Assembly (NCBI RefSeq): GCF_900167275.1
Contig: NZ_FUWX01000011.1
Location: forward strand, 16,856-80,855
Direction: 5' to 3'
DNA length: 64,000 bases
DNA from: Cetobacterium ceti
Lineage (GTDB): Bacteria; Fusobacteriota; Fusobacteriia; Fusobacteriales; Fusobacteriaceae
A program made the position numbers and the translations under genes. Below the pieces are notes generated by a model. That model was not told where the DNA came from. It searched no databases and saw nothing but the letters and a program-made list of their open reading frames with translations. Positions 36,619-46,570 of this stretch are shown piece after piece. Position 1 is the stretch's first letter; every line of letters begins with the position of its first letter.

Positions 36619-39600
36619 TTATAAAAGTTCTTTTAGTTTGAGTTTAAAAAGAACCTTATCTTCTGGGTTTAAAGTATTAATTAAATTAAAAATGTAGTCT
36701 ATTTTATTTTTGCTAATTATATTTAAAATTTCTTCTTTCTTTTTTTCAATTTTTTCTAAAGTTTTATTTGAAATATATTCTGGAATACTTTCATATTTAT
36801 TTAACCAATTTGTAAGTTCGGTTGTACTTCCATTTAAATCTATAGAATTAAACTCTTGCCACCAGATAGATTCCATTAAATTTAAGTTATTAAGTGTATT
36901 TTCGTAGGAATTTTTTAAAATTTCTGTAAAATCCATACCATATTCACTATCATAAAAATCATCTTCTAGATTAATATAGACATCTTCAACTTTATTTCTA
37001 TCGGTGTAATTGGTTAAATTTTCAATTTTAGGAATTAAAGTATTTATAAATGAAAGAGTATACATAAACTCTTCATCTTGTTCCTTAGAAAGTTTTTTAT
37101 TTAAAATACTAGTAATATTATTACGAATAGTTTTTAACTCATTTATATTATTAGCATTATCAATGGAATTAATAATTTCCTCAACTTCTAAGTCTATTTT
37201 TTCTAATTTATTATTTATAATTTTTTTAGGAGTTTCTAGTTGTTTCATAAATTCTAATTCATCTTCTTGGGAAATAGAATTATTATTTAAAATAATTTCT
37301 TCAAAATGTTTTATTTTATTAGAATAATCTTTTAATTCCATATAGGATTGGCAATTATTATCAAAATCTCTTAAAAAATCTTTAATATTATTTTCTAAGG
37401 ATTCTAATTCTTTAATTCTTGAAATATTACTTAAAATATTTTCAACTTTTTTATTTAATTGCTTAGATTCTTCTAAATAATCCCTTGCAAAAAGTTCTGT
37501 GGCAACTTTTTTCATAGTGCTTTGGAATTTATTAATATCCTCACTACGTCTACAGTCAACTTTTTTTAACCAAGTATGAAGATTTTTTTCAACTAGTTCA
37601 GAGATTTTCCCCTTTATTTGTAAAAATTTTTGTTTTTGCTCAGAAGTATATTCATATCTAAGAGGAAGCTCTTCTAAATTATCACATTTTTTTGAAATTT
37701 TGAAGAGTTCATCTATTTTTAGCTCATTTTCTTTTATATCACTTAAAAGTCCTCTTATTTTACCTTCAAAATTTTGATAAGCTTTAAGACCATCATTTAA
37801 TTTAAATTGAGCATTATCAATTTTTATTTCCATAGTTTCAGAAAGATTTCCAGTTTCAATAACAATATTTAATTCCTCTTGAAATTTTTTACATAGGGAA
37901 ATGTCACTATTACTATTTATATCTTTAATTAATTTTAATATTTTTTTATTTTCAAGATCTATATCAATAAGATTCAAAGTAGTTTTTTCAATATTAGTTA
38001 AATTAATTTGACTCTCTTCCACAACTAAATTAGCCCATTTACTAGGAGCATATTTTAAATTATTAATTCCAAGATTAATCTCATCTCTTCTATAGGAAAT
38101 ATAAGTAAATATTACTAAAGAAGCCATATAGTCATTAAATCCATAGGGACTATTTTGGAAAGTTTTTAAAAGTACTTCTAAATTTAATGAGTTTTGATTA
38201 TTTTCAATTAAATTATCGATAGTTTCAAAAACTTCTAAAATTTTTGGATTTTTAGGTGTTATTAAATTTAAAGTAGCTTTATCTACAATTTTCCAAGAAT
38301 CTATTAATACACTATTAAAACGATTTTTTATTTCTGGAGTAGTATTTTTAATGCTTTCAAAATTAGTTCCAGATAAAATTGTTTTACTGATCGCTGAAAA
38401 ATATTGTTTAAACTTTTTAAGTTGTTTATTAGCAAATCCATCAAATGGAAATGGAATAATTTTTGGATATAATTCATTTAAAAGTTCTAAAAGATATTTA
38501 TTTAATCTACATTCAATAGGTTGTATTTTTCCATTTTTAATAATATTTCTTTCTAACTTTAAGTTATTAAAGGAAACTTCTAAATTTTCTTTAAGTTTCA
38601 TCTCATAATTTTGAATAAATTTTGAATATTTTTCTCTATCTTTATAGGAAAGATTTTCAAGAGTTATATAGGATTTTAATACCTCATAAAAATGATTGTC
38701 CTTATCATTTAATAAAAATAAAAGAATTGGAGTATTTTTTAAATAGTTATTCTCATATTTTTTAATATTTTCAATAAATGTCTCAGAAGTATCTTTATTA
38801 GTATAGATCCATAAAATTTTTCCCTTAGGTTTATCTATGGATTTTTTATTTCTGAATTCTTCTAATGATGACTTAAAATAATTTTCTGAAAGGAATTCCT
38901 CACTTAAAAGATTTTGTTCAAAATTCCATTCGTTGGTAATAATTTCATGGTGAGTATCAAATCCAGGAGAAATAACATCATTTAATCCCAATTCATTTTT
39001 TAATTTCACTTCTTTAAAAATATTTAAGTCCACAGAAGTTTCACTATTTTTTCTTTTTATAAAGATTTGGAAATCTCTAACTCCAAGAGCATCTTCTATA
39101 AAATCATAGGATTTAGAAAAATCATCATATTGTAAAACTCCATAATCATTTTCTAAAAAATCTAATCCTTGAGTAATGGTATTTTTATCTAAAGTGGTTA
39201 TAAAAGTAAGAGCTTTTACAATGTCCTCTTTACTATTATTTTTAAATCTTAAAACTCTCAAAATTAAATTTCCACTTAAAATATCTTTAATAGAAGAATT
39301 AAATTTATCTTCATATTTTTTTAGAATGTTATTATATAAAATACAATATTGACTTCTTTGACGTCCATCTTGCTCAGAGGCTAGAAGTTCTGTAAAAAGA
39401 TCACCCTTTAAAATTTCCACAGGAGAAATATATTGAAGGGTATTATTATAAATTACACTTTGATCACTATATTCAAGAAGTTTTTTATGAAGTAGTGTAA
39501 GTGAAGATCTATTTTGTAACCATTCAGACATACTAGAAAGCATCCAAATACCAATAGGATTAAATGGATAAATACCTTCTAAAATCACAGTTTTAAACTT

Positions 39601-40830
39601 TTCCCAAGTGCTCCATACTTCTTTAGTTTTACTTTGAGGAAGCCATTGTAAAAAACATTGGTGAAAATCTTTATAGAAATTAATATTCTTATGAATATTT
39701 TCTTTAACCTCTTTATTAAATAGAACAATATCTTTTTTGTTAATTAGATTAGCAAATATTGTTTCTAAGTTAGAAGATAGATAAACTTTATCACTAGTAT
39801 CATATCTACCAATATATCTACTTATATTAGAAGTTTTATCCACCCTAGTTAAATAGTTTTTTAAATCTGATTGGATAAATCCTAAAAATAAAATATTGTT
39901 ATCTTTATTTTGTATTGTTTCAAATATTTGTTGTAAAGCTGAATTTCCTGATTTTTCAGGAAAATCTGAGGCATATTCTAAATATCTTCCAAATTCATCA
40001 AAGATAATTAGAATTTTATTAAATAAACCTCTTTCACCGCAAAGTTTATCTTCTAAAATATCTAAGATTTTTCCAGCAGAAATACCCTCATCCCAACGTA
40101 TTTTATGACCATTAATTTCTAAATAAACATCATTTATAATATTAAAAATGGTTTCATCTTTTTCAAGATTAGAATTTAAATAATTATATAGATCATTATC
40201 AGTTAAATTTAAATTATATTTTTCACCATATTTTAAAAATAAACTATATTCTCTTTTGAAATTTCTCTCTAGGAAAATTCTACTAATAGAGTAGGCAGTT
40301 GTTAAATCCTTAAGGAAAGAATTATCTAAATTGTATAATTTTAAAGATTCTTGGACAGATTTTAAAATTTCATAGTTTAAATTAAAATCTTTCATTCCAT
40401 TTAAAGAAATTATAAAGTTCGGTTTTTTGTTAGTAAAATCTAAAAGATTACCTATGGTTTCATCTGCATTTTTAATATTATTTATAATATAATTTTGAGT
40501 ATCAGAAAACTTACTATAATTACTTAAAAGTTTTCCTAAGGTAACAGATAAATGAGATTTACCAGTACCATAACCAGCTATGGCTAACATAAATGGATTA
40601 AAATCTTCATTTGTATATAGTCTCTCATAAAGATTTTTAACAAAAGATGCAGTATCAATTAATCTTTTATCCCCCACATCTTTTTCAGTTACGCCAAAAT
40701 ATTTAGGTCCATGAAATACAAAACCACGACTTACTAAATCACTTTTATAATTATCGTAAAACCAATCGGCTTGAACGGCTCCATCAAAAAATAAATCTTT
40801 TTTAAAAGTAACTAAATCTTTTATTTCCAC
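36619..40830 (-). CDS. Giant P-loop ATPase, SspC-like (copy 2)
   Basis: A 1403-residue predicted ATPase. The N-terminus shows FFDGAVQADWFYDNY, Walker A is AGYGTGKS (85-92), and Walker B is IFDEFGRYLE (276-285). The C-terminal half from about residue 950 is rich in predicted coiled coil. The FDEFGRYLE block equals that of the 1134-residue ATPase, but the rest differs strongly, so this is an old paralog and not a recent duplicate. It follows a second DUF4007-like gene by 15 bp, repeating the B-C pairing. BrxC-like ATPases of BREX are similar in size, but no PglZ or BrxL is present. Confidence 0.68.
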   Translation of the reverse strand: MEIKDLVTFKKDLFFDGAVQADWFYDNYKSDLVSRGFVFHGPKYFGVTEKDVGDKRLIDTASFVKNLYERLYTNEDFNPFMLAIAGYGTGKSHLSVTLGKLLSNYSKFSDTQNYIINNIKNADETIGNLLDFTNKKPNFIISLNGMKDFNLNYEILKSVQESLKLYNLDNSFLKDLTTAYSISRIFLERNFKREYSLFLKYGEKYNLNLTDNDLYNYLNSNLEKDETIFNIINDVYLEINGHKIRWDEGISAGKILDILEDKLCGERGLFNKILIIFDEFGRYLEYASDFPEKSGNSALQQIFETIQNKDNNILFLGFIQSDLKNYLTRVDKTSNISRYIGRYDTSDKVYLSSNLETIFANLINKKDIVLFNKEVKENIHKNINFYKDFHQCFLQWLPQSKTKEVWSTWEKFKTVILEGIYPFNPIGIWMLSSMSEWLQNRSSLTLLHKKLLEYSDQSVIYNNTLQYISPVEILKGDLFTELLASEQDGRQRSQYCILYNNILKKYEDKFNSSIKDILSGNLILRVLRFKNNSKEDIVKALTFITTLDKNTITQGLDFLENDYGVLQYDDFSKSYDFIEDALGVRDFQIFIKRKNSETSVDLNIFKEVKLKNELGLNDVISPGFDTHHEIITNEWNFEQNLLSEEFLSENYFKSSLEEFRNKKSIDKPKGKILWIYTNKDTSETFIENIKKYENNYLKNTPILLFLLNDKDNHFYEVLKSYITLENLSYKDREKYSKFIQNYEMKLKENLEVSFNNLKLERNIIKNGKIQPIECRLNKYLLELLNELYPKIIPFPFDGFANKQLKKFKQYFSAISKTILSGTNFESIKNTTPEIKNRFNSVLIDSWKIVDKATLNLITPKNPKILEVFETIDNLIENNQNSLNLEVLLKTFQNSPYGFNDYMASLVIFTYISYRRDEINLGINNLKYAPSKWANLVVEESQINLTNIEKTTLNLIDIDLENKKILKLIKDINSNSDISLCKKFQEELNIVIETGNLSETMEIKIDNAQFKLNDGLKAYQNFEGKIRGLLSDIKENELKIDELFKISKKCDNLEELPLRYEYTSEQKQKFLQIKGKISELVEKNLHTWLKKVDCRRSEDINKFQSTMKKVATELFARDYLEESKQLNKKVENILSNISRIKELESLENNIKDFLRDFDNNCQSYMELKDYSNKIKHFEEIILNNNSISQEDELEFMKQLETPKKIINNKLEKIDLEVEEIINSIDNANNINELKTIRNNITSILNKKLSKEQDEEFMYTLSFINTLIPKIENLTNYTDRNKVEDVYINLEDDFYDSEYGMDFTEILKNSYENTLNNLNLMESIWWQEFNSIDLNGSTTELTNWLNKYESIPEYISNKTLEKIEKKKEEILNIISKNKIDYIFNLINTLNPEDKVLFKLKLKELL

Positions 40831-40845
40831 GTTAATCTCCTTAAA

Positions 40846-41661
40846 TTAAATCAATAAGCTAAAAATTTTATCTAAGAAATCATCTGAATTTTTCAATTTC
40901 AAAATAGTAATAGGTGATAATTGTTTATTAATTTTTATAATATTTTTATCAGCTATTTTATCTAATAGATTAAACTCTTCATCTTTATTTATATGAAGAC
41001 CCTCTCCCCATTTTAAATTTTCTAAATTATCTAAAGTTATTTCATTAGAGAGATTATTAAGTTCCCAATCTTTAAGTAGTGTATAGACATACATATAAAA
41101 ATATGAAGAATCTATTTTATGATTTTTTTTCTCTATATTTTTTTCTATAAAATTATAGAAATTATTTTTACTTAATTCTTTTTGGTACATAGATACCCAA
41201 GAAACTAATTTTATATTTTTATTTTCAGGGTAAATATTTTCAAGTTCCTTTTCTAAATTTTCTCTAGTTAGGATATTTCTATATTTAGGGAATATATCTC
41301 TAGAAATACTTTTCCACATATGAGCTCCTAAATAATTAGATGTTAAAAAATAGTTTAAAAGTTCTATGGTAAGATTTTCAGTTAAATAACTATCCTCTTT
41401 TAAAATTAAATTTCCTAGAGAAGTTCTATTTAAGTTATATCGTTTATTTTCATATGAAAAGGTAATTAACCCCATATACAAACCATAATATATATGAGGT
41501 ACAACTTTACCTGAACTTTTACCTGTGGGAATACCTGTAATTTCTGAAATCTCTTCCTTTGTTAAAAAAGAAGCCCCATCACTTATTTTTAGTATTTTAG
41601 CCAAATAGTCCTTAGAAAAACTAACGGTCTGATGAAAGTTTAAATTTATGTTTTTATTCAT
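40846..41661 (-). CDS. Divergent DUF4007-like protein, SspB-like (copy 2)
   Basis: A 271-residue protein of the same order of elements as the DUF4007 protein at 34022: FHQTVSFSKDYLAKIL at the N-terminus, GIPTGKSSGKVVPHIYYG as the helix-turn-helix-like part, NRTSLGNLIL, EDSYLTENLTIELLNYF, and LTRENLEKEL. The similarity is in layout and a few residues only, so the family call is weaker. It overlaps the end of the SspH-like gene by 8 bp and precedes the second giant ATPase. Confidence 0.58.
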   Translation of the reverse strand: MNKNINLNFHQTVSFSKDYLAKILKISDGASFLTKEEISEITGIPTGKSSGKVVPHIYYGLYMGLITFSYENKRYNLNRTSLGNLILKEDSYLTENLTIELLNYFLTSNYLGAHMWKSISRDIFPKYRNILTRENLEKELENIYPENKNIKLVSWVSMYQKELSKNNFYNFIEKNIEKKNHKIDSSYFYMYVYTLLKDWELNNLSNEITLDNLENLKWGEGLHINKDEEFNLLDKIADKNIIKINKQLSPITILKLKNSDDFLDKIFSLLI

Positions 41662-44600
41662 TAGTTTTGTAGCACTCCTTTAATGTTAAAAGTATATTAT
41701 CTAGTTCCTCGGTAGGAATATATGGACTTTTTAATCTATTTAAAATACCTTCATTTGGATTTTTAAAGAACATATCACCTTTACCTAATAAGTTTTCAGC
41801 TCCAGATTCATCTAAAATTATTCTAGAAGCATTGGCATCATTTACCTTAAGAGCAATTCTAGCACTTAAGTTATTTCTAATAGTTGTAGTTATAATTTCA
41901 CTTTTAGGTGTTTGAGTGGAGATAATTATATGTATACCAGCAGCCCTTGCTTTTTGAGTAATTCTTTTTAAACATTTTTCTAAATCTTCTCTATACTCTT
42001 TTTCTTCCATAAAATCAGCATATTCATCAAAAACAACTACAATTCTAGGAATTTTTTTATTAGCTATTTTATTATAAGAGGCAATATCTTTAACTCTATA
42101 CTTTGCAAATTCTTTATATCTTTCATCCATTTCTTGAGTCAGTTCTTCAAGAGTTTCAATGGCATTTTCTATATCTGTTATAATTTCTCTATATAGGAAA
42201 GGTGAATCATTATACATTCCCATCTCTACATATTTAGGATCTATAAATATAAATTTAACTTCATCTGGAGTATAGTTACTCATAATATTAATGATTATAG
42301 AGTTTAATAATACAGATTTTCCTCCACCAGAAGCACCAGCTACTAAAAGGTGAGTAGTATTAGAATCAGATAAATCTACCCAAATAGGTTTACCCTCTTC
42401 ATTAATACCTAGAATAAATTTTAAAGAATCTTTAAAATCCTCTTCTAAAGGTAAAATATCTTCTAAACGGATTATTCCCTGTTCTTTTCTTGGAATATCA
42501 ATGGATACAAAACCATCTTTATCAGGGAAAATATGAGGATTTTTATCTAATCGAAGGTTTAATTTTAAATCTATAGCCTTTTTTTGAATATCTACAAAAC
42601 TAGTTGAAGTAGGTAATTTTATACGAAGTCTAATAATACTTGGTCCAATTAGAAAATCTCCTGGATCAACTTCACATTTTTTGTCGTTATAGAATTTACA
42701 AAGTTTAATTAGCATTTCATTGGCATATTCTCTTTCTAACTCTAAATGTTCTATATTATTATTAGGTAATAGAGCATTTTTTATTCTATTTTTAATTTCC
42801 CTATCATAGGTTGTATTTTTAATTTCTTCAGCTACCATAGTTGGAATCACCTTTTCCTTTCTTTCTTCTTCTTCTAGAACTTCGATTTTAAATTTTCCAA
42901 AAATATTTTTTGGAAATTCATAATGAGTAATAGGAAAATCTGTACTTATAAGAGAAGTTTCTCTTTTTTCAAAATCATCTCCATTTAACCAATAGGTATA
43001 TACAGAGCCTTTCCAATTAATTTCAAACTCACCATTTAAAATTAAAAATAATTCTTCAGTTAATTTTGTATAATCTTCATCGTTATTAGTGCTCATACAG
43101 TAAACAAAGGCCTTATAAAGTTGTAATAACCAATATCTTTTTTCAAGATTTTTTATTTTAGGATCAAAATTTTTAATAAGAGCAGAATAACCAGCCTTTA
43201 TTTGATCACTTGCTTTATTTATATGAACTTGATTTTTTTTAGCCACTTTACACTCTATAATATTACAAGTTAAATATAATTTGTTATCTTTAAATTCATA
43301 GGTAATACCTAAATAGTCAGGGCGATTATCTACTCCATTAAACCAGTGAGTATATAAATCAAGAGGGATTAGACCCCAATTTTTTTCATTTTTTTCCATT
43401 TCCATATAGGTCATTAAATATCCTATATAATTATTAATTTGAGTATTATCAAGGCTCATGGTTTTTAATATATTAATACCATCAAGTTTATGTATATAAT
43501 CAAAACAATTTTTTAAAATATTATCTATAGATCCTTCAGTATATTTTAAATTAGAAAAAAGATGTGTTATTCTATTTTCTAATTTATTTTTAATATTTTC
43601 CAATTGGTTTCTACCTGCACCAATGACAATATTAAGTTCTCCTGAATTACCTTTTCCTGTGGCAATACTTAAAATATCCCAAGAATCAAGAGCTTGTAAA
43701 AGTTGTTTATCAATTCCCTTGTCCATAGAAACAATCCAGTTTCCTTTTTTCTTAATTTCTGATAGGATAACTTTCATGGAATCCTTTAATTTAAATTCCT
43801 TTAAAAGGGATTTTTCAAGTTCTACAGAGGAATTAATATTATTTTTATATTTATTTATAAGCTTTGAATGAAGAGTTGCCACTTGAAATTGATTTTGAGT
43901 AATTTCAATTTCTCTTTTAAAGTTACTACTGTTAAATGGAAGTGGTTTATATACCATAGGAAATTTATTTTCAAGACCATCAATTTGAATTTTCTGAACT
44001 TCACTAAATTTCAAATCAGAATCTGTTAAAGCCTCAGAAATGAAAATAATGTCCATATCTTCTGGTAAATAGGAGTTTAAATTACTGTTTAAATTATCTA
44101 AATCACAGTGGGTTGTATAATAAACCTGAATTTGTAATTTTTTAAATTTATCACAAAGGGCATTGATCCAATGGACGAAATAACTTTTTCCACCTATATT
44201 TTCCTCTTTTATGTAAATATATAGAGAAATATTAATTTCTAAATCTAAAATATTATTAATATCCCAAATACATTTAACAATAGGTTCTAATTCTTCAGGA
44301 TTAATAAATCCTAATTTTAGACCATCCATAGAACTAGGAAATATATCTATATATTTTTGTACAATATCTTGGAAATATTTAGATTTTTCAGAGGCTGATA
44401 AATCAGAATCATTATCCTCTGTGAGAGCATTTTCTCTTTTTAAAATACTGTTAAAATCTAAACGTTTTTCAAGGGCATCATTTTCTTTAAAAGGTGTCAT
44501 TAAAGAATAATTTCCAAAGGATTTTTTAGTTATTAAATAGGAATCCTTTCCTAAAAGAATATCTAAGGTTGAATCTATAGTTGTTAAGTTTGTAATTTTA

Positions 44601-46570
44601 TCCATAGGAGAATTATCTTCTAAGGCATCTTTTATAAAAATTAGTCTTTCAGAAAGTTTTTCTAAAAGAGCAGGATGCAAAGGAGAGGTTAAAGCATTTG
44701 TAGGAACCTCGTCTCTTAAAAGAGATTTATAATTATTTACATAGGTAAAAGCATAAAGGAAAATTCTAAAAAATTCTTTTTTCTCCATTTCACTAGCTTC
44801 TATGGGTTCTTTTAGACATAAATTTAGAATTTTTTTATATTTATTAATATAATCTAAAATAAGGTTATTATTAACTAAATTATAAAAGCCTAAATAAATT
44901 AAATCATTTATAAGTGAAAATGTCATTTTTCCAAAATGAGTTAAATCATCCTCTAAAAATTCAGGAATATTATGAGATTCTAAAATATTATATGAATTAT
45001 TACTTTGATTTTTTTCAATAAAGTTAAAAAATTCATTACCATCATTGCTATTTTGACTGAGATTATCGATTTTTTCCATTTCAAATATTGGAATATAAAA
45101 GCTCCCCTTAGCTTTTATTTTTTCTAGAAAATCCTCTGTAAATTGAGAAAAATTCATAAACCAAGAATCTAAACTTGTAAATTTCCATTGGAATTTATAT
45201 AGAATTCTATTTTCTTCAACATCTTCAATAATAATATTTATATCTAAATGGGAATAGGATTTACTAGGAGACAATTTTGTGATTATTTTTTTCTCTTTTA
45301 AAATATGTAAATCATCTATTTCAAAAAATTCCTCTTTTTCATAATAGTTTATTGGAAATTGAAAAAGTTCACTTTTATTAATAAATGTTTTTAATCCCTT
45401 TATATTTTTACAAAGATTATTCCAAAAATTATAGATTGTATTTTCTTTTTCCTCTCCATCACCGCAATTGGCAACACCAACTTCTGTAATATCTATATAA
45501 ATATTAGAAATATCTAGAGATTCATCTTTGTTGCTTAAATAATTTTTTAATCCTTGATTAATGGCTTCATAAAATACAAAAATAGGTTCTCCCTTTAAAT
45601 AAATTGTCTTATCAATTGTTTTACTTTTAGGAGTTGTAATTTTTAGATCCAATATATTTTTAATAATATTAAAATCAACTTGAAATAAATTTTCTTTAAT
45701 AACTTCTATATTTCTTCCTACAATGTAATTAATTAAATCAGAGGATAAATCTTCATAGGAATAGTAGGGAGAAAAATCTTCCTCACTTTTATATTCTTCT
45801 ATTTTTTTTTGAAATTTAGCCAGTTGAGGTTTGCTTAAATTTCTAAACATTTTTCTTTCTTTAAAGTTAATAGCAGTTTCTAATTCCTTAATTTTATTTT
45901 TATTTTTTAAATGAGTTCTACTTAAGGTTTTTGAAAAAGAGAAATTAGGAATACCCCACCACTCATAAAGGGAAGAAAAAAGTTTTTCAATTAATTTATC
46001 CATAGTAAAAAATTCCTTTTCATTTAAAGAATCTACAAAGGAACTAATTTTAAAAATATTTTTAGGATATACAGAAAAAATTGTTCTATAGAATGAATCT
46101 ATAATTTTTTCATTTCCAGCTAAGATTTTAGAGAATTTTTCTTCAAAAATTTTATGATAATTTTCTTTGATATTTAAGTCTAAAGTTTCAGGCGTAATTT
46201 TAAAGAAATCTTCTAGTCCACCTCTGTCTTCAATTTCCTCTGTTCCTAAAAGAAGAACAAGGGAAGAATTTAAAATAATTTCATTTCTCCAAAGGGTCAT
46301 TTGATTATATGTATCCACCCAATTTTTTTCAATAAAGGAATTAATAATTTCTTTAGGAGAATCCTCCTTAAAATATTCAAATTTATTTTTAGAAAGTTTA
46401 ATAAGTAATTGAATATTATTTTCCTTAGAAAAATTTTCTAAAATATTTCCCAATTGAAAATAAAAATCTAAGGAATTAAAATTTTCTAAACGGATTAATG
46501 TTTTTCCATTCTTATTTTGAGATAATTGCTCTTGTATTAAAGCAGTAACAGTATCTATATAATAATTCAT
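41654..46570 (-). CDS. DptH/SspH-like FtsK-HerA ATPase with PD-(D/E)xK motif
   Basis: A 1638-residue protein, the likely effector of the restriction module. The C-terminal domain is FtsK/HerA-like: Walker A GASGGGKS (1412-1419), Walker B VVVFDEYADFM (Asp1515-Glu1516), and the ISTQTPKSEIITTTIRNN sensor segment. Upstream, Pro1084-Asp1085 (RPDYLGIT) followed by Glu1106-Cys-Lys1108 (IIECKVAKK) has the shape of a PD-(D/E)xK nuclease site. A translocase joined to a nuclease would suit destruction of unmodified DNA. The size matches DptH. It overlaps the preceding gene by 4 bp. The N-terminal 1000 residues have no domain I recognise. Confidence 0.75.
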   Translation of the reverse strand: MNYYIDTVTALIQEQLSQNKNGKTLIRLENFNSLDFYFQLGNILENFSKENNIQLLIKLSKNKFEYFKEDSPKEIINSFIEKNWVDTYNQMTLWRNEIILNSSLVLLLGTEEIEDRGGLEDFFKITPETLDLNIKENYHKIFEEKFSKILAGNEKIIDSFYRTIFSVYPKNIFKISSFVDSLNEKEFFTMDKLIEKLFSSLYEWWGIPNFSFSKTLSRTHLKNKNKIKELETAINFKERKMFRNLSKPQLAKFQKKIEEYKSEEDFSPYYSYEDLSSDLINYIVGRNIEVIKENLFQVDFNIIKNILDLKITTPKSKTIDKTIYLKGEPIFVFYEAINQGLKNYLSNKDESLDISNIYIDITEVGVANCGDGEEKENTIYNFWNNLCKNIKGLKTFINKSELFQFPINYYEKEEFFEIDDLHILKEKKIITKLSPSKSYSHLDINIIIEDVEENRILYKFQWKFTSLDSWFMNFSQFTEDFLEKIKAKGSFYIPIFEMEKIDNLSQNSNDGNEFFNFIEKNQSNNSYNILESHNIPEFLEDDLTHFGKMTFSLINDLIYLGFYNLVNNNLILDYINKYKKILNLCLKEPIEASEMEKKEFFRIFLYAFTYVNNYKSLLRDEVPTNALTSPLHPALLEKLSERLIFIKDALEDNSPMDKITNLTTIDSTLDILLGKDSYLITKKSFGNYSLMTPFKENDALEKRLDFNSILKRENALTEDNDSDLSASEKSKYFQDIVQKYIDIFPSSMDGLKLGFINPEELEPIVKCIWDINNILDLEINISLYIYIKEENIGGKSYFVHWINALCDKFKKLQIQVYYTTHCDLDNLNSNLNSYLPEDMDIIFISEALTDSDLKFSEVQKIQIDGLENKFPMVYKPLPFNSSNFKREIEITQNQFQVATLHSKLINKYKNNINSSVELEKSLLKEFKLKDSMKVILSEIKKKGNWIVSMDKGIDKQLLQALDSWDILSIATGKGNSGELNIVIGAGRNQLENIKNKLENRITHLFSNLKYTEGSIDNILKNCFDYIHKLDGINILKTMSLDNTQINNYIGYLMTYMEMEKNEKNWGLIPLDLYTHWFNGVDNRPDYLGITYEFKDNKLYLTCNIIECKVAKKNQVHINKASDQIKAGYSALIKNFDPKIKNLEKRYWLLQLYKAFVYCMSTNNDEDYTKLTEELFLILNGEFEINWKGSVYTYWLNGDDFEKRETSLISTDFPITHYEFPKNIFGKFKIEVLEEEERKEKVIPTMVAEEIKNTTYDREIKNRIKNALLPNNNIEHLELEREYANEMLIKLCKFYNDKKCEVDPGDFLIGPSIIRLRIKLPTSTSFVDIQKKAIDLKLNLRLDKNPHIFPDKDGFVSIDIPRKEQGIIRLEDILPLEEDFKDSLKFILGINEEGKPIWVDLSDSNTTHLLVAGASGGGKSVLLNSIIINIMSNYTPDEVKFIFIDPKYVEMGMYNDSPFLYREIITDIENAIETLEELTQEMDERYKEFAKYRVKDIASYNKIANKKIPRIVVVFDEYADFMEEKEYREDLEKCLKRITQKARAAGIHIIISTQTPKSEIITTTIRNNLSARIALKVNDANASRIILDESGAENLLGKGDMFFKNPNEGILNRLKSPYIPTEELDNILLTLKECYKTNE

